Shown here: in pieces, positions 24,368 to 37,004 of the stretch
Position numbering within the stretch: position 1 is the first letter of the stretch
Layout: each line of letters starts with the position of its first letter
Source: Owenia fusiformis
Taxonomy: Eukaryota > Annelida > Polychaeta > Sabellida > Oweniidae
Direction: 5' to 3'
Length of the DNA stretch: 64,000 nucleotides
Assembly (NCBI GenBank): GCA_903813345.2
Contig: CAIIXF020000004.1
Span: 13,765,196-13,829,195, forward strand
Made by a program: the position numbers and the translations under genes
Notes under the pieces: model-generated
The model's input: only the letters and a program-made list of their open reading frames with translations
Told to the model about the DNA's origin: nothing
The model's database searches: none

Positions 24368-25956
24368 CTTTGTAGTATATTTATCTATGATTCGTGCAGC
24401 ATGATAAATCCTAATTCATCGCTTTTATAATATGAGCCAGGGCACAGGAAAGGGGGTCTTGTCAAATGAGTCACGCCTCAAAAGTTTTCCTTGTATACAC
24501 ACTCCCCTCTATAGGTTTGGCAACCTTTGCTCCCCCATTGAACTATGTGTTAAAGCCTCTTTCTTTACGTTTGAATTTTTATTTACTTAACCTGCAATGA
24601 AATAACTTATAATATTGATGGAAACGGTTTTAATTTTTGTGATAAGACTGGTTTTCCTGTGTTGAGGCTCATAAACTTATGACTTTCGTATCAATAAACA
24701 ATAAATTGTAAGAGATAACTCAGACAGGTGTTTCTCGTGCCTTATTAATACTGTTGCTCCTTTTCATGTTTGACCTTTCCAAGTTTGTGAAGCATAGAAC
24801 TGAATATACTTTGTGTGTGATTTTGTCACACAATTTTTACATGTACATATTAGCAGTATTAAGATTTGAGACCTATGCTTCATATGCATCAGTTTCGTAT
24901 GACAAAACATGCGTAGTTTTATAAATAGCTACAGATTCATCTGCAATTGGAGAATTGTCGTTTGAGGCATTTGGTCAAGATCCCACCACAACCTCAAAGT
25001 GGCTGTTCGGAAATTCGGAATGTGTTTTTTTTATTATAACTTTTATTGGCATTGTGTTGTCCTCCCTCCACATCTGTTTCATTGTCATTAAACATTCGCT
25101 TTGACATTAAAAACGGAAATAATCTAGCTGAAGTTGAATGGCCACAGGTTTTGAGCATCTTATCTCAAATGACCCCAACGCATATTTTTGTACGTAAAAA
25201 GTGTCATTCGTCAGACAATGGAGAGGTTAAGTTAGACGCATGGGAGAAATTCACGCAAACGTGTCATTTCATGACCCCAGAAATTGTTGTCCATTTCTCA
25301 ATCGATTTAAACGGGAACCTTATAACATCTATTTTCCTTGCATTTTCATACTTAGTCTGGCAAATTAATGTCAATGAGGCGAAAAAGTCCGTAGGGGACC
25401 ATGTTTCCGTACACGTTCTTCAAAACATTAATAGGGCGGTTAAGATACACGTTTTTAGAGAATCTGAACACAAAGGTGTAATATTTCGACACCCGAAATT
25501 ACTGTCCCGCTCTCAATTCACTTTCACAATTACTTCCCGTATTCCTTTTTATCCCATACTTGGACGTGTTACAGGTACATAAAGCCAGTTTGTAAAAACT
25601 TATATTTTCATCAGCGGGCAGATATAGCTTTACGTCCCGCTCCGAGCGGGCAGATATAGAATATCTGCCCGCTACGTCACAATCGCCGCTCGCATATTTG
25701 TTCATAATTTGTAACGTTCGCGTAATGACTGTAAACGACAATGGTCAAAACACAGATAATAGTTTGATGGTTTAAAAAAGGGAAGGAGCATCCACGTAAT
25801 CAATCAAAAATTCGAGAAAATAAATGTGGGAATATTTGAGAGAACAGGAAAATCCACCCACGGCCAAGAAAACAAAACTTGACATGAATATTCTAAAATA
25901 TTTCCACGATTGAACAATGTGAACCAGATGACCAAGATTGGTATGGGATAAACATA
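24368..25956. other. intergenic with an unassigned ORF and a palindrome
   Basis: A 178-codon + strand ORF at 25046-25582 matches no family I know, overlaps a dispersed repeat (25499-25560, also near 3470) and is probably chance. A small palindrome lies at about 25630-25672 (GCGGGCAGATATAG and ATATCTGCCCGC). AATAAACAATAAA near 24692 could serve as the polyadenylation signal of mucin gene 3. Confidence 0.35.
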
Positions 25957-26096
25957 TTATCCTATAGTCGGTTCAGGGTATTGGGATTATCCCTTGGCCA
26001 ATATAATATATTTTCTCTCGGGACCTGCGGCCCTCGGGCAAATATATTATATTAGCCTCGGGATAATCCCAATATCCTGAACCTCATATAGGATAA
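25957..26096. repeat. GC-centred palindrome
   Basis: ATTATCCTATA opens and TATAGGATAAT closes a 140-bp fold-back. The inner arms pair (AGGGTATTGGGATTATCCC with GGGATAATCCCAATATCCT). The GC-rich centre is CTCGGGACCTGCGGCCCTCG. The centre resembles that of 28866-29040. Confidence 0.75.
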
Positions 26097-27384
26097 TCTC
26101 TATATACAGGGTGGTAAAAAACGGCAACCCTGTCGTTATTTTCACGATCTTTTATCATTTTCGGTAATTACTCTGTGACATTTGGTACTACATCATCCAA
26201 TATCCTACCGGCCTACTATATGTCATCAGACTGATAGTCACAATGTTACAGCACTTTAAACAACACGCGCCAGTGGCCACTATTGCGCTATGGGCAAACC
26301 TACAAACGTCGTCCAAAATGTCCGTACCTGACTTCTACCTGTGGTGACATGCCAAAAATAGAGTGTACAATAATGACCTCAGTTCAATTGCAAACCTCAT
26401 TAGCTCATTAACTTATTCATGCTAATGGAGACTATTTCAGAAATCAAAAGTTTATTAAATTAAATATATGGGTATTTATGTATATCTTTAAAACATAATT
26501 CAATGATTCTTTTCCTTTGCACTAAATCTCTGAAGTTAAATTGAAGCTACCTAATACAAGTAAAAGATTTTTAACATTTATTCACTAAAGTAAATACAAA
26601 TGTACAAAACATTACTTTACAAACATTATTTTATAAAAAAGCGTATGCATTTCTTAAATCATTCATTCGTTCGGATAATTTTGTCACGTGATTCAATCTT
26701 AATCATTTACATTCTATGAATGTTGAGGTTTGCTTTTTTGGAATGAATAGTTTATCGGTTCATTTAAAACAGGGCAAACTTTAAAGTTGGCAAGGCAGTG
26801 TGCCCAAAAAACTGACAAAAGAATAGGGTCACCTTACAAAATTGAAAGTCATTTTTCCAAAAAAAGCATTTTAAAAATATAACTCCTTCAAGACAGCTAC
26901 ATCCCACATCCCTCGGGGAGAGAGGCATGAATCTACTTTTTATGCTAAAAAGTAACTGCTCTGTACACCGATATACCATGGTATGCTATGTGTCCGGTGT
27001 CAGAATTTGCATAGCTGCATTCTCCGTCAATGGGAATCAAGATGTTCTTGTGCATATAAAATTAACCTTGGTCAACGTTATGTATACTGTCGTCTGACTA
27101 TTCCTTCTTAGGCTGATATCGTATGAGATATATTAGTTGGAATATGCCAAAGAAAAACGTCCAGATTGCCCATTTGTTGGCTGTCTCTTCAGTTATGTTT
27201 TTCCTTCTGAAAATAAAAGTTGGGTTATCTATAATACGCAATATAGATGTCAGTGTGATAAATATCGACTTAAAACTGATTTTTATGTCAACAGTGTGTA
27301 TTTAAATATTTACCTTATTTCAATATCCATACACAATATAGATGTCACTGTGTTGTATTTCAATTTAAGATTGATTTATATTGT
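26097..27384. other. intergenic, nothing recognised
   Basis: No framed exons. Short ORFs near 27123-27454 lie beside the transposon border and have no recognisable product. Confidence 0.4.
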
Positions 27385-28404
27385 ATATATCAGATGCTGG
27401 CACACTTTTGCCGGAAGTTTGCAAGAAGTAACTTTTGGCAATATAGTATGTTAGAGTAACCTAGTAGGTGTAAGAAAATATAAGGTGATGGGCTTTAAAG
27501 TGGTAAAAACAATTTTTACGGCCGAATTAGACCTTTACCCCTATGATTTCAGGGGGTACTATAAGATTATTTCATAACATGAAGGATATACTTGCTATTG
27601 TTCTGTTTTCTACAGCACACATTACTAGTCCAGAGTTGAATAATATCCTAAAGTTATAGGCCGATATCTGTATTAGTCTCAGAAATATTGCAATTAATAA
27701 GAAAAAAATATGCAATTTTAGTCATTTTTAAGTCTCTCCTATTTTATATTTGTAGCTTCAAGCTTAAGATGGGAGCTTAAATAGCTTAAAATAGTTTTCT
27801 AAAAACTAGTTCAAACTTAGTTTGATATTGTAATATAACTATAATAATGATAATGTACTGTTTTTATTAATTTTTAATATGCCTTTATAGTGCCCTACCC
27901 CTAGAAAGTGGGCGTGGTCAATGTTTTCATTTTGCAGCATATAGTTAAAAATGTGTATTGATAGAAAGCAAATCAATGCATTTAAAACATCTTCAATTGT
28001 TACTTGACAATGTTATTCATTTATTATTAGAATATAGGACTCTACATATTTTATATATATGTTTTCAATTTAGTATAATGTATCATGAAAGGTAAAATTG
28101 TTGATTTTGATCTAATGGTATAGGCCTACTGTTTTTTGAAGATCTTTCATAATATTCCTAATTTTATAAGTTTAAGATGTGACAAAAGAGTTATTTCTTA
28201 CATTTGCACCAATAATTAGAATCATAGCAACAAAACTAGTTTTGTATTTTTGCTTTATCAACTGTTTATATTACTAAATATGTCTATAAAACAAATGGAC
28301 ATGTTAAAATAATGTATCCATACTAGATATTATCTACCTTTAGCAAACTGTCCACATTGCTCAGTTGCACAGTAATTCCTGATTATGTCCCCATAATACT
28401 TTAA

Positions 28405-28542
28405 GTTATTGAATGATTTGAGGTGCAATACAGGATATATTCTGCTCGAGAAATTCTGTATTGGAACAAGACGAAGTCGAGTGCCAATACAGAATATCGA
28501 GACAGAATATATCCTGTATTCCACTTCAAATCATTCAATAAC
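28405..28542. repeat. palindromic element inside the 6-kb transposon
   Basis: GTTATTGAATGATTTGAGGT pairs with CACTTCAAATCATTCAATAA. The inner arms (CAATACAGGATATATTCTG and its mirror) continue to a loop containing GACGAAGTCGAG. There is no coding frame. Confidence 0.75.
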
Positions 28543-28560
28543 GTTTTTATCGTGTGATCC

Positions 28561-28652
28561 TCTGTATTACTACTGAGATTGTCCCCTCCGTACCAATATT
28601 TTCTGTATTGCGACGGAGATGATCAATGGGAACAATCTCAGTAGCAATACAG
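28561..28652. repeat. second palindromic element
   Basis: TCTGTATTACTACTGAGATT pairs with AATCTCAGTAGCAATACAGA. It sits 18 bp after the previous palindrome. Confidence 0.65.
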
Positions 28653-28865
28653 ATTGGTACAGCACAAGAACTGACCAATCAGAAGGCTTCATTTTACAGA
28701 TCATACAATTAATATTCTGTGTCGTTGAACATTGAATAATGAAACAAAAATAAGCATTTAAGATCATTTTCTCAAAATTATAGATAACAACTAAAAAAAT
28801 AATTTGAAGTATATAAACGACTAGTAAGGGTGAGGTTCCTTTCCTCAAAAATATGTAAAATATTG

Positions 28866-29040
28866 TACAAATAGTGACTGCCATTGACGGAAATAGTGCA
28901 GAATATTTTCCTCAAGGGAATATCCTGTCCACTGACATGTTCCCGAGGCTGCAGGCCGAGGGAACAAATCAGTGGACAGGATATTCCCGAGAGGAAAATT
29001 TTTACACTATTTCCCGAAAATGTGGCAGTCACTATTTGTT
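28866..29040. repeat. third palindromic element, GC-centred
   Basis: ACAAATAGTGACTGCC pairs with GGCAGTCACTATTTGT. The arms continue through AATATCCTGTCCACTGA to the centre CCCGAGGCTGCAGGCCGAGG. The centre resembles that of 25957-26096, although the arms differ. Confidence 0.75.
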
Positions 29041-31438
29041 TTATTTTATACCTGATAAGTACTCTGTAAACAAAAACAAAATGAGATGTCTTTTCATTTC
29101 AATATCAAATGTTCACAGGTTCTTATTGGCATTTAAAGGCATTTTACCTTTCAACTCCTATAATCTCAGATTTGGGGGAAGATAAAATGTACTATCGACT
29201 GGTCACATGACCTAACTGGTGATTAGTACAATTCATCTTCCATGAAAGCAGAGATTTAGGACTTTCCAGGGAATTAGTTCATCTATTCCATGTCATGTGA
29301 CCATGAATAAGCCAATGAGCATCTAGAATACATTTGAGGTATATAATAAAATAAAATAATCTCAAAAATATGTTAAATCATACAACAAAATAATCTATGT
29401 TGATGCATATAAAAGACTTGTAAAGCCAGATTCACTTCTATACATAAGGAATTAAAGGCAGGTCTTCAAAGTTCCTTTATAGGTATACAATCGTTTCGAT
29501 ATTATACATATTAAGTTTAACAGTGGCTTACTAATCTAACATAATACTGGATTGTTGAAGGCTCTTCTGGAAATCCATGTTCACCACATTACAACATTGT
29601 TTAAAGTGTGCGCCCGACCTGGCTACGTATATAACAGAGTTTATACTGGCGGATTAGACTAGTTCATTTTTTATATGTGTGTGAAAGCTTTCTCTTATTT
29701 GCGTTTTTTTTCGTTTAGTACGGTTTTTTATAATTGCCGAGGTCATATAACCGGGATAAAACAATGATTATCGTTGACTGCGCACACACAAAACATTTAC
29801 GTCGAGTGAACAGTGTTGTTAAAAACAACAAGCTTTAGAATACAAAGCCCAGTAGTGTGATAATAAGCTGTACACTACCACTACAATGTACATATTAGGG
29901 CTCATAAAGAGTTGTTGTGTTTGTCACTTTTAAATTTTACATTTCAAAATTGCCATTTTACATGTCATAATTTCTTGGTTTCATTCTTTTCGCCGATCAA
30001 AACATTGTAAAACAATAAATCGTCTGTTACGTATAATCAATTTTGTTCAGTTTTGATTAGTTGTCAGAATGAAGTTACGTTCATCTGAATCCATGTTTCA
30101 AAACAAAAATCAATTTTCTTCACTTCAAAATACTTCAGTGAGATGAATGCTCGGAATTGTCGTTTGCAATAACTTATTGTCGTATTCTTTCTTTTATCTA
30201 CTCGATAGAAGCATTTAGTCGTACATTTGATGCCAGGTCACCTTCTCGCGAACCTCTTGGGGAGCCCCACATTTGTGTCTGTACTCATGGAAGTAAATTC
30301 CCCGGTGTAGCCGAGAGCCACAAACTTTCAACAGGTTCGAAATGGCCAATTTCTCTCATATATACTCATATTTTATTAATTATCACCTACAAAGTATTGC
30401 TAATAACTATATGTAATTTCAATAAGGAAACTTATCTGGCTACATGTAAATTCAATATCAACACTAGATGTTCGCTCAACACGTCCTGGCTTACCTTGTA
30501 ATGACAAACCCTGGGTTTTCGCTATTTATAGTTTATTAACACCTGGACGCATGCGCATTTTATAGTTTATCAGGCACTTTAAAGGGTGACGCATATCGTT
30601 TAGCAAATCGAACGCTCGTTTCTGGTGTTGCTCACCGTTTAGTATAAAAGGCCCGATCCCGGAATAATACTCAAGGGTTCACAGGCTCGAGGTCGTTGTG
30701 TCAACACCTCTAACTTTTATATAGCATAAGTATATTATAGATCGTCACACATTTATAAAAGGGTGATTTTTATTTTGACAAATCAATTCCACATTTATGG
30801 GTGTAGTTTCAGGATCTTCTATTTGTGTATAATAAGGAAAAATTGGCATCTAAATTTCCCCATAACGTAATAGCACACAGCTTGGCATATATGAAATACC
30901 CTACCAATGAAACAAAGCAGTTCTAATACAAGGATTTATATTGGCTGTTGTACATGTATTCTTTGAACACAATCACTCTTTGGATAATGTTTTCAAAATC
31001 ATTATAAACGGATTACTTTAAGACAATTTCAATAAACTGGATTTTACAGAACTCCCCTTATTTCTTAAAAATGGACTGATCCAGTTGATTCGCCTGGAGC
31101 CGCCATATTGTTTTTATACGGGAAGATTATCGGAACCCTTTAAGTACAAGAGATCTAGTCAACATTATGGAAATTAAATATATTGAGAAGTCATTATAAT
31201 CAGATATTGCCAATGAAATGCCTACACCATCATAGATGCATATGCTAAAACATGCTTGAACCACATTAGAGGTATTAGCATTCTAATATTCATTTATGTA
31301 TTAAATGAATTGTTCCTAATTTAGTCTCAATGCAATACTAAATGCCTATGTTTGAACGGGAGTCACATTTAGCATAACATTCAATAAGGATGATTCTGAC
31401 ATATATGGATTTTTGCACTGTACTGGCTCAATGCTATT
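29041..31438. other. interior of the 6-kb transposon, no ORF recognised
   Basis: Non-coding by inspection. A strong TATA-like TATAAAAGG lies at 30643-30651 with no obvious gene after it on the + strand. It may be a relic promoter or chance. Confidence 0.35.
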
Positions 31439-32522
31439 TCATTTGCAGAATGAAATGCATGGGGTCTCGTGTTGTTTGCATAGACTTGTTGCTATTGCAC
31501 ATTTCAGGCAGCTACACTCGCTTACTAAATCTTGTGGCACTAATCTCAGATTCTGAATTGGCAGCAGGTATCCATCCTTCAGTCCATATCCATACTGTCG
31601 AGGATCAAGGGGAATGTAGTCAATATTCAATGCATGCACCATCTGGTAGGTTGCCAAGAAAGATCGCTTTATATGATCCTGTAACAGATGAGATGTTGGT
31701 GGAAGTGCATTGAGGGCTTTTCCTGTTTCATGATGATACACCCAATAACGCAGGTCATCCATATTCTGGAATTCACCTTTTTCTTTCCAAACTTGAACAA
31801 GAAAATGTTCAGCCTGTTGAGATTCCATTTCGTCTGTTGGATTCCTGCCAAATTCTGATAGCAAGTTTGCATCAGCTTTTAGGGCGGCTGACTTGGTTCC
31901 AAACTTACTGGTAACATCACAACCTGTAAGCGCATGCACAGCAGGGAGAGTGGCACACACAAGTGGTCCTAATTCTCTTGACAATGCATGAATTGGAATG
32001 TACCTAGCCCGGGCACCAACACCTACCCTCTGCCATATTTCTAACAGTCCAAATGCTGTGAAATGGTGTAACAGAAGAACTGTTACATCTGTGTCGTTAG
32101 ACAGTACAATAACACGCTGATATCCTTGAGATGAAGCGTCGGCTGCATGTGGAATGAGTCTGACATCTGCTTCTTCATGCTTAAGTATTGGAATAGCTCT
32201 TTCAGGTGTACTGAAGCTTATGCACTCTTCTTCCACACAACCAATGGTTCCACTTACCACAAAGACTTTCTCTGGTACAGTTCCTGCTAGTTCTCTCACC
32301 CTTTCCCCTCAAAAGATGCTGCAATTTTGCTTTATTAGAGCCACTGTTCCAGAAAAAGTCCATCTTCGCTGGCAGTGGTGTCTTCTCTGTTATTTGGCGT
32401 AGTTCAATGGCTTTCGCCCCTTTCGCACGTCTCTTACGTTCAGAATCCTTAACTGAGCCATCTACATATGAGTCACAAACAAAATCTATTTTTGTAGCAT
32501 GCATTAGATTTGCCTTCATCAT
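31439..32522 (-). pseudogene. frameshifted transposon-associated FEN/XPG-like nuclease gene
   Basis: Two overlapping - strand frames (32522-32202 and 32299-31439) join into one product. The shift lies in the C/T run near 32300-32315. The first frame gives FVCDSYVDGSVKDSERKRRA. The second gives HEEADVRLIPHA (residues 41-52), VIVLSNDTDVTVLLL (63-77) and ALTGCDVTSKFGTK (123-136), and ends in a Cys-rich tail (CSCLKC). These match a family of uncharacterised proteins common in invertebrate genomes whose general form is HEEADTR, then SxDTDV, then ALTGCDTTS. The spacing of acidic residues resembles a PIN/FEN1/XPG-like nuclease. The family memory is established; the nuclease reading is inference. It is a relic because the frame is broken and no start or upstream domains remain. 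Confidence 0.65.
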
Positions 32523-33635
32523 TATGTTCTGTATCCCTTTGTCTATAAGTTCACCAAATGTTTGTGACCAAAAATGTGGTATCTCTGAAGTCAGTTTTCA
32601 TAAATTGATGTATTATGGTCTGTTAGAAAGGTCTTCTTACATTTTAACAATGGATATTATATCAAATATGACCCACAAAAGACTTGTTGTCTAATAAATC
32701 TGAAAATTCCAGAATGATTAGATATGATTACATTAGACTTCATTATGAGATATGTACTAAGTTGAAAGTTTATGTATAAAATATGTAGAGTGCTGGATTC
32801 TAGCAATTAATGAACTACATTGTCAAGTAACAATTGAAGATGTTTTAAATGCATTGATTTGCTTTCTATCAATACACATTTTTAACTATATGCTGCAAAA
32901 TGAAAACATTGACCACGCCCACTTTCTAGGGGTAGGGCACTATAAAGGCATATAAAAAATAAAAAATAATACATTATCATTATCATAGTTATATTACAAT
33001 ATCAAACTAAGTTTGAACTAGTTTTTAGAAAACTATTTAAAGCTATTTAAGCTCCCATCTTAAGCTTGAAGCTACAAATATAAAATAGGCGAGACTTAAA
33101 AATGACTAAAATTGCATATTTTTCCCCTATTAATTGCAATATTTCTGGGACTAATACAAATATCTGCCTATTACTTTAGGATATTATTCAACTCTGGACT
33201 AGTAATGTGTGCTGTAGAAAACAGAACAATAGCAAGTATATCCTTCATGTTATGAAATAATCTTATAGTACCCCTGAATTCATAGGGGTTGAGGTCTAAT
33301 TCGGCCGTAAAAATTGTTTTTACCACTCTAAAGCCCATCACCTTATATTTTCTTACACCTACTAGGTTACTCTAACATACTATATTGCCAAAAGTTACTT
33401 CTTGCAAACTTCCGGCAAAAGTGTGCCAGCATCTGATATATAGCGTATATCTTTACATTTTAATACTTATAGTTTCAATAGGTCATGGGCTTTCAATTGA
33501 ATGCCCATAAATAGGTATATCATGTTGTGAAGAATTTAAAGAATGTTCAGCAATTGCAATAGGTGAATAATCTTTGTGAATTGTAACTCTAAGAATGACA
33601 TCATTTAAACAATATGTGACATGCAAGGAGGATTG

Positions 33636-33859
33636 CCAGTCATTATTCAAATTTGATACTCTGTTGCCCGGCGTGGAACAATTGAGTAAAAATATTTCAA
33701 TAAAGTTCTCTTTGGACCAAGTACTATTCGTTATATTTTATTTCGTGGTGATATTCAAGTTCATTGGCAGTTCTAGTCTTCAAAATATGAGTAACTTGAT
33801 TTTGTTACCAAAATGGTTGACGCCGGGCAACGGAGTATCGAGCTTGAATGATTTACTGG
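33636..33859. mobile_element. fold-back MITE, relative at 56128-56352
   Basis: TACTCTGTTGCCCGGCGTGG mirrors GACGCCGGGCAACGGAGTAT, with outer arms CCAGTCATTATTCAA and TTGAATGATTTACTGG. It is non-coding. Confidence 0.7.
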
Positions 33860-34089
33860 TTTTGGTCTGGTAGTATTATTTCGAAATGGTGACAAACCTG
33901 CATAGAACTGTTGAATAGTAAGCTTCACCAGCATGGGCTGCCCACGCTAACAATGCACTGCAATTGATATGTGAGTAAGGATAAATATGGAAAATACAGG
34001 TACATGTATGCAAAGATGCCCCTCTATTGTCCAGTGGTAATTTCTATTGAGTTCTACTGCATAGCTCCTTTATTATAGTTAAGCTATAT

Positions 34090-34270
34090 TTAAAGTAACT
34101 ATGGTTTCTTGTGCGCCCGTTGGTAGCGAAATATGGTATATGGTATGGTGCACCGGTTCACGATGCAATGAGGGAAACCGCTCTTCCAAGCCGCCAAGAT
34201 TATGAGCGCTGTGCCAATGCCGTGCGTCATGGGAATTTTAGAGAATTTGATCGCTATATAATTTTGAAAT
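34090..34270 (+). other. possible coding fragment, unassigned
   Basis: The frame starting at GTG 34111 reads KYGIWYGAPVHDAMRE, then ALPSRQDYERCANAV, which looks protein-like in composition. It has no good start or clear splice sites, and I recognise no family. It may be a gene fragment. Confidence 0.25.
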
Positions 34271-34562
34271 GGCATTTTGATACTAAAAACGTTACAACAT
34301 TAGTGTCAGAAGTTGGCAAATCCCAGTCACGTAGTGTTCATGTACAACTACATATATGTCTGGAGTGATCCCCATTCAATTCTTGTTTCTCCAAGAGATG
34401 CTAACATTTTTTGGACACTGTCATTTGTGAATCTGATAAAATAAGTGAAATCTGCATAGGTAGTCAGAGAACAGTTGGGGAAGAGACCAAACCTCGGGCC
34501 AGCCAGACCCGGGGCCAGACCCCTGGACCACTGTGACGTACAACTCCCGGGTAAATATTTAC

Positions 34563-34922
34563 TTACATTGTAGGCAAAAGTCCGCCAATGAGATTATAAA
34601 TTGGTATAAGTAGACTAGGAGTGATTGCCCTTCCCAATCCGATGTCGTAGGCACCTATCTGGAATATTTAACGTGAATGCATAAGAAAGCGTATCCCCGG
34701 GAAAGCCCGGTGAAACTTTACTGAAAGGTTGAAGTTCAATATTTCCACTTGGATTTACAATACATAGCAATAAGTATATTTCTCGTAAAGCATACATCTC
34801 TGTTGTTTGATCTGTAGATAATATAAACATTGACCTTTACTCACCGTGACTATGCCCATCCCGTATGGAACTAGCGCAATTGCTGCCCAAGAAGGCATCC
34901 GGAAATAATCATTTTTCGACAT
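34563..34922 (-). CDS. possible small two-exon membrane protein gene
   Basis: Exon 1 is 34845-34922 (26 codons, ATG start, donor GTGAGT). Exon 2 is 34567-34658 after the acceptor TTCCAG. The frame is kept in phase 0 and reads PSWAAIALVPYGMGIVT, then IGAYDIGLG, then LLIPIYNLIGGLLPTM, which suggests one or two short membrane helices. The frame meets TAA at 34563, giving 57 aa. However the same bases form a perfect donor (AT before GTAAGT), so the gene may continue into an exon I cannot find. An ETS-like TTCCGGGTTT lies just upstream, as in many housekeeping genes for mitochondrial proteins. I do not recognise the family. Confidence 0.4.
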
Positions 34923-35577
34923 ATTAAAAGCGGAAGCTGAATTGCGTTTCGTTCTGTGTAGCCTCGATCCAAACCCGGAAATGAAGTGCAAACAAAGAGA
35001 AATTTTATAAAAATAAACACTTCATCACAATATAGGAAGAATATATGGACGTTTGAATGTTGTATCTATGCTACGGTAAGTGTAAATCTCTGGTTTTTCA
35101 GTCAGGATGCAATTTTAGTCACAAAATGAGACTAAAGAACAAATCTCATGATTGAAATTGAATCACTCAGATTTTTAATTTTTTGAAAAGGTACTCAAGA
35201 TTCAGTTTCAACAAAGTCAACAAACATTGGAGACCTAAGGAGAATTGGCTCCAAGGGACACATCTCTATATTTTCCAGCAATGAAAATGTCACAGTGTTA
35301 TTTTGTTGTTATTTTCTGAAAGTTGCCTTTGTGGTGTATTCAGTAAAGTTAAATCTTTTATGTTGGCAACAAGTTCATATGGTTAAGATAAGGAAATGAT
35401 GTGATGTAACCACATATCTACTTACCAGTATGTTCTCAGCCATCCTGCGGACTAGTAGGTCATATTTTTATTTCTGTCAAACCAGACTATGGAGGCAGTT
35501 CTCTCAGGAAGTAAAAATTAATTGAACAAGGCACAGACGCTAACAATATCGTACCTAAAACACAGCAGTGTGACAGT

Positions 35578-36217
35578 GAAGAATTTAGGACGGAAAGTCC
35601 AAAATGGCCACCTTCAAATTTACCCAGAATGCCCAAAAACTAATCAGTTCTTAACTTTGATACGTAGAAACATCCCTGAAAAATTCAGATGAATCCATCA
35701 AATGGTTTGGCTGGAAACCTGTAGACAAGTCTTGAAAGTGAAGATTTTAGGACGGAAAATCCAAAATGGCCACCTTAAAATTAACCCAGAATGCCCAAAA
35801 ACTAATCAGTTGTTAACTTTGATACGTAGAAACATCCCTGTAAATTTCAAATGAATCCGTCAAATGGTTTGGCTGGAAACCTGTAGACAAGTCTTGAAAG
35901 TGAAGATTTTAGGACGGAAAATCCAAAATGGCCACCTTAAATTTTACCCAGAATGCCAAAAACTTATCAGTTCTTAACTTTGATACGTAGAAACATCCCT
36001 GAAAATTTCAGATGAATCCGTCAAATGGTTTGGCTGGAAACCTGTAGACAAGTCTTGAAAGTGAAGATTTTAGGACGGAAAATCCAAAATGGCCACCTTA
36101 AAATTTACCTAGAATGCCCAAAAACTAATCAGTTCTTAACTTTGATACGTAGAAACATTCCTGAAAATTTCAGATGAATCTGTCAAATGGTTTGGCTGGA
36201 AACCTGTAGACAAGCTG
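35578..36217 (+). repeat. four tandem copies of a 160-bp unit
   Basis: Copies start at 35578, 35740, 35902 and 36063 with GAAGATTTTAGGACGGAAAA and run through TGGCTGGAAACCTGTAGACA. They differ at few positions. AATATCGTACCT flanks the array on both sides, and the right flank forms a TATCGTACC/GGTACGATA hairpin. Confidence 0.95.
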
Positions 36218-36957
36218 AAAAGTGAGACGCCACCCGCCCGCCGCCCGTCAAGCTGACTACAATATCGTACCTTTATTAGGTACGATAAAAATTCCATTTG
36301 ACGTCAATATCTCTTAAAGCAGTTCGTTCAGAGTAATTCTACCTCAATCCTTCATGAGTTTGATACCAATCTGCCGAAATGTAAATGCCTGTTTTAGTCT
36401 CTTGTTTTAAACATCTTGTTTTGTTCAAAAAACGCCACTGTTGGCTTCTACGGTACTTATTTTGCCATAATGTGGTATCAATTTACATTTATATTACAAA
36501 ATTAGCGATTTGGGTCAAAAATAGTTCCCACATGGACAAGTTTATTGGGCATTGGCCAATATTCAAAATGGTAGCAAACGTGACTTACAATAAATCGGTG
36601 CTAATATCTCAAAGAGTAATCTGACTCAATATAATTTTAGGTAGATTAATCTGACCTCTAGATGAAGTAGTACATTTTGACATATAGCACAATGGGAGCA
36701 AGGGTTTCACAGTTTGTCACTTATGCATATATGTGAAAAATATGTTTGGAATTTTCAAAATTCATGTTTGATTATAGTACTTGCACCTCACGTTGATTAA
36801 GAAAATAATGTGACCTACTTTTAAAATAAGCATTTTTGTGTGTATCATACATAATTATCATAAGAATGTTTATGAAAGATAAATTTCTTATATTATAGAT
36901 ATCCTTTGTTATAAAGAAATGAAGCAATTATGTTAGTAACTGCCAGAAATAAGTGGA

Positions 36958-37004
36958 ACCATGGGCTCTATCAGAGATGGTGGTAGAGCCCATGGTGGAA
37001 CCAA
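36958..37004. repeat. short perfect hairpin
   Basis: CCATGGGCTCTA and TAGAGCCCATGG are perfectly inverted, with flanking GGAACC/GGTTCC-type extension, inside the fold-back element. Confidence 0.7.

Larger units (their letters stand above)
27391..33435. mobile_element. 6-kb transposon with about 0.7-kb terminal inverted arms
   Basis: CAGATGCTGGCACACTTTTG at the left end mirrors CAAAAGTGTGCCAGCATCTG at the right. The flanks ATATAT (27385-27390 and 33436-33441) may be a target duplication, though the site is AT-rich. The arms run from 27391 to about 28100 and from about 32730 to 33435, roughly 90% alike by eye. The centre contains a degraded nuclease-like gene on the - strand and three nested palindromes. 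I cannot place it in a named superfamily. Confidence 0.75.

Noticed and set aside
25046-25582. 178-codon ORF as a gene
   Set aside because: It has no family resemblance, ends inside a dispersed repeat and lacks splice or promoter context.
28778-29069. Overlapping ORFs on both strands
   Set aside because: They are produced by the palindrome at 28866-29040.
30643-30651. TATAAAAGG as a gene promoter
   Set aside because: No downstream exon on the + strand could be found; it is kept only as a remark.
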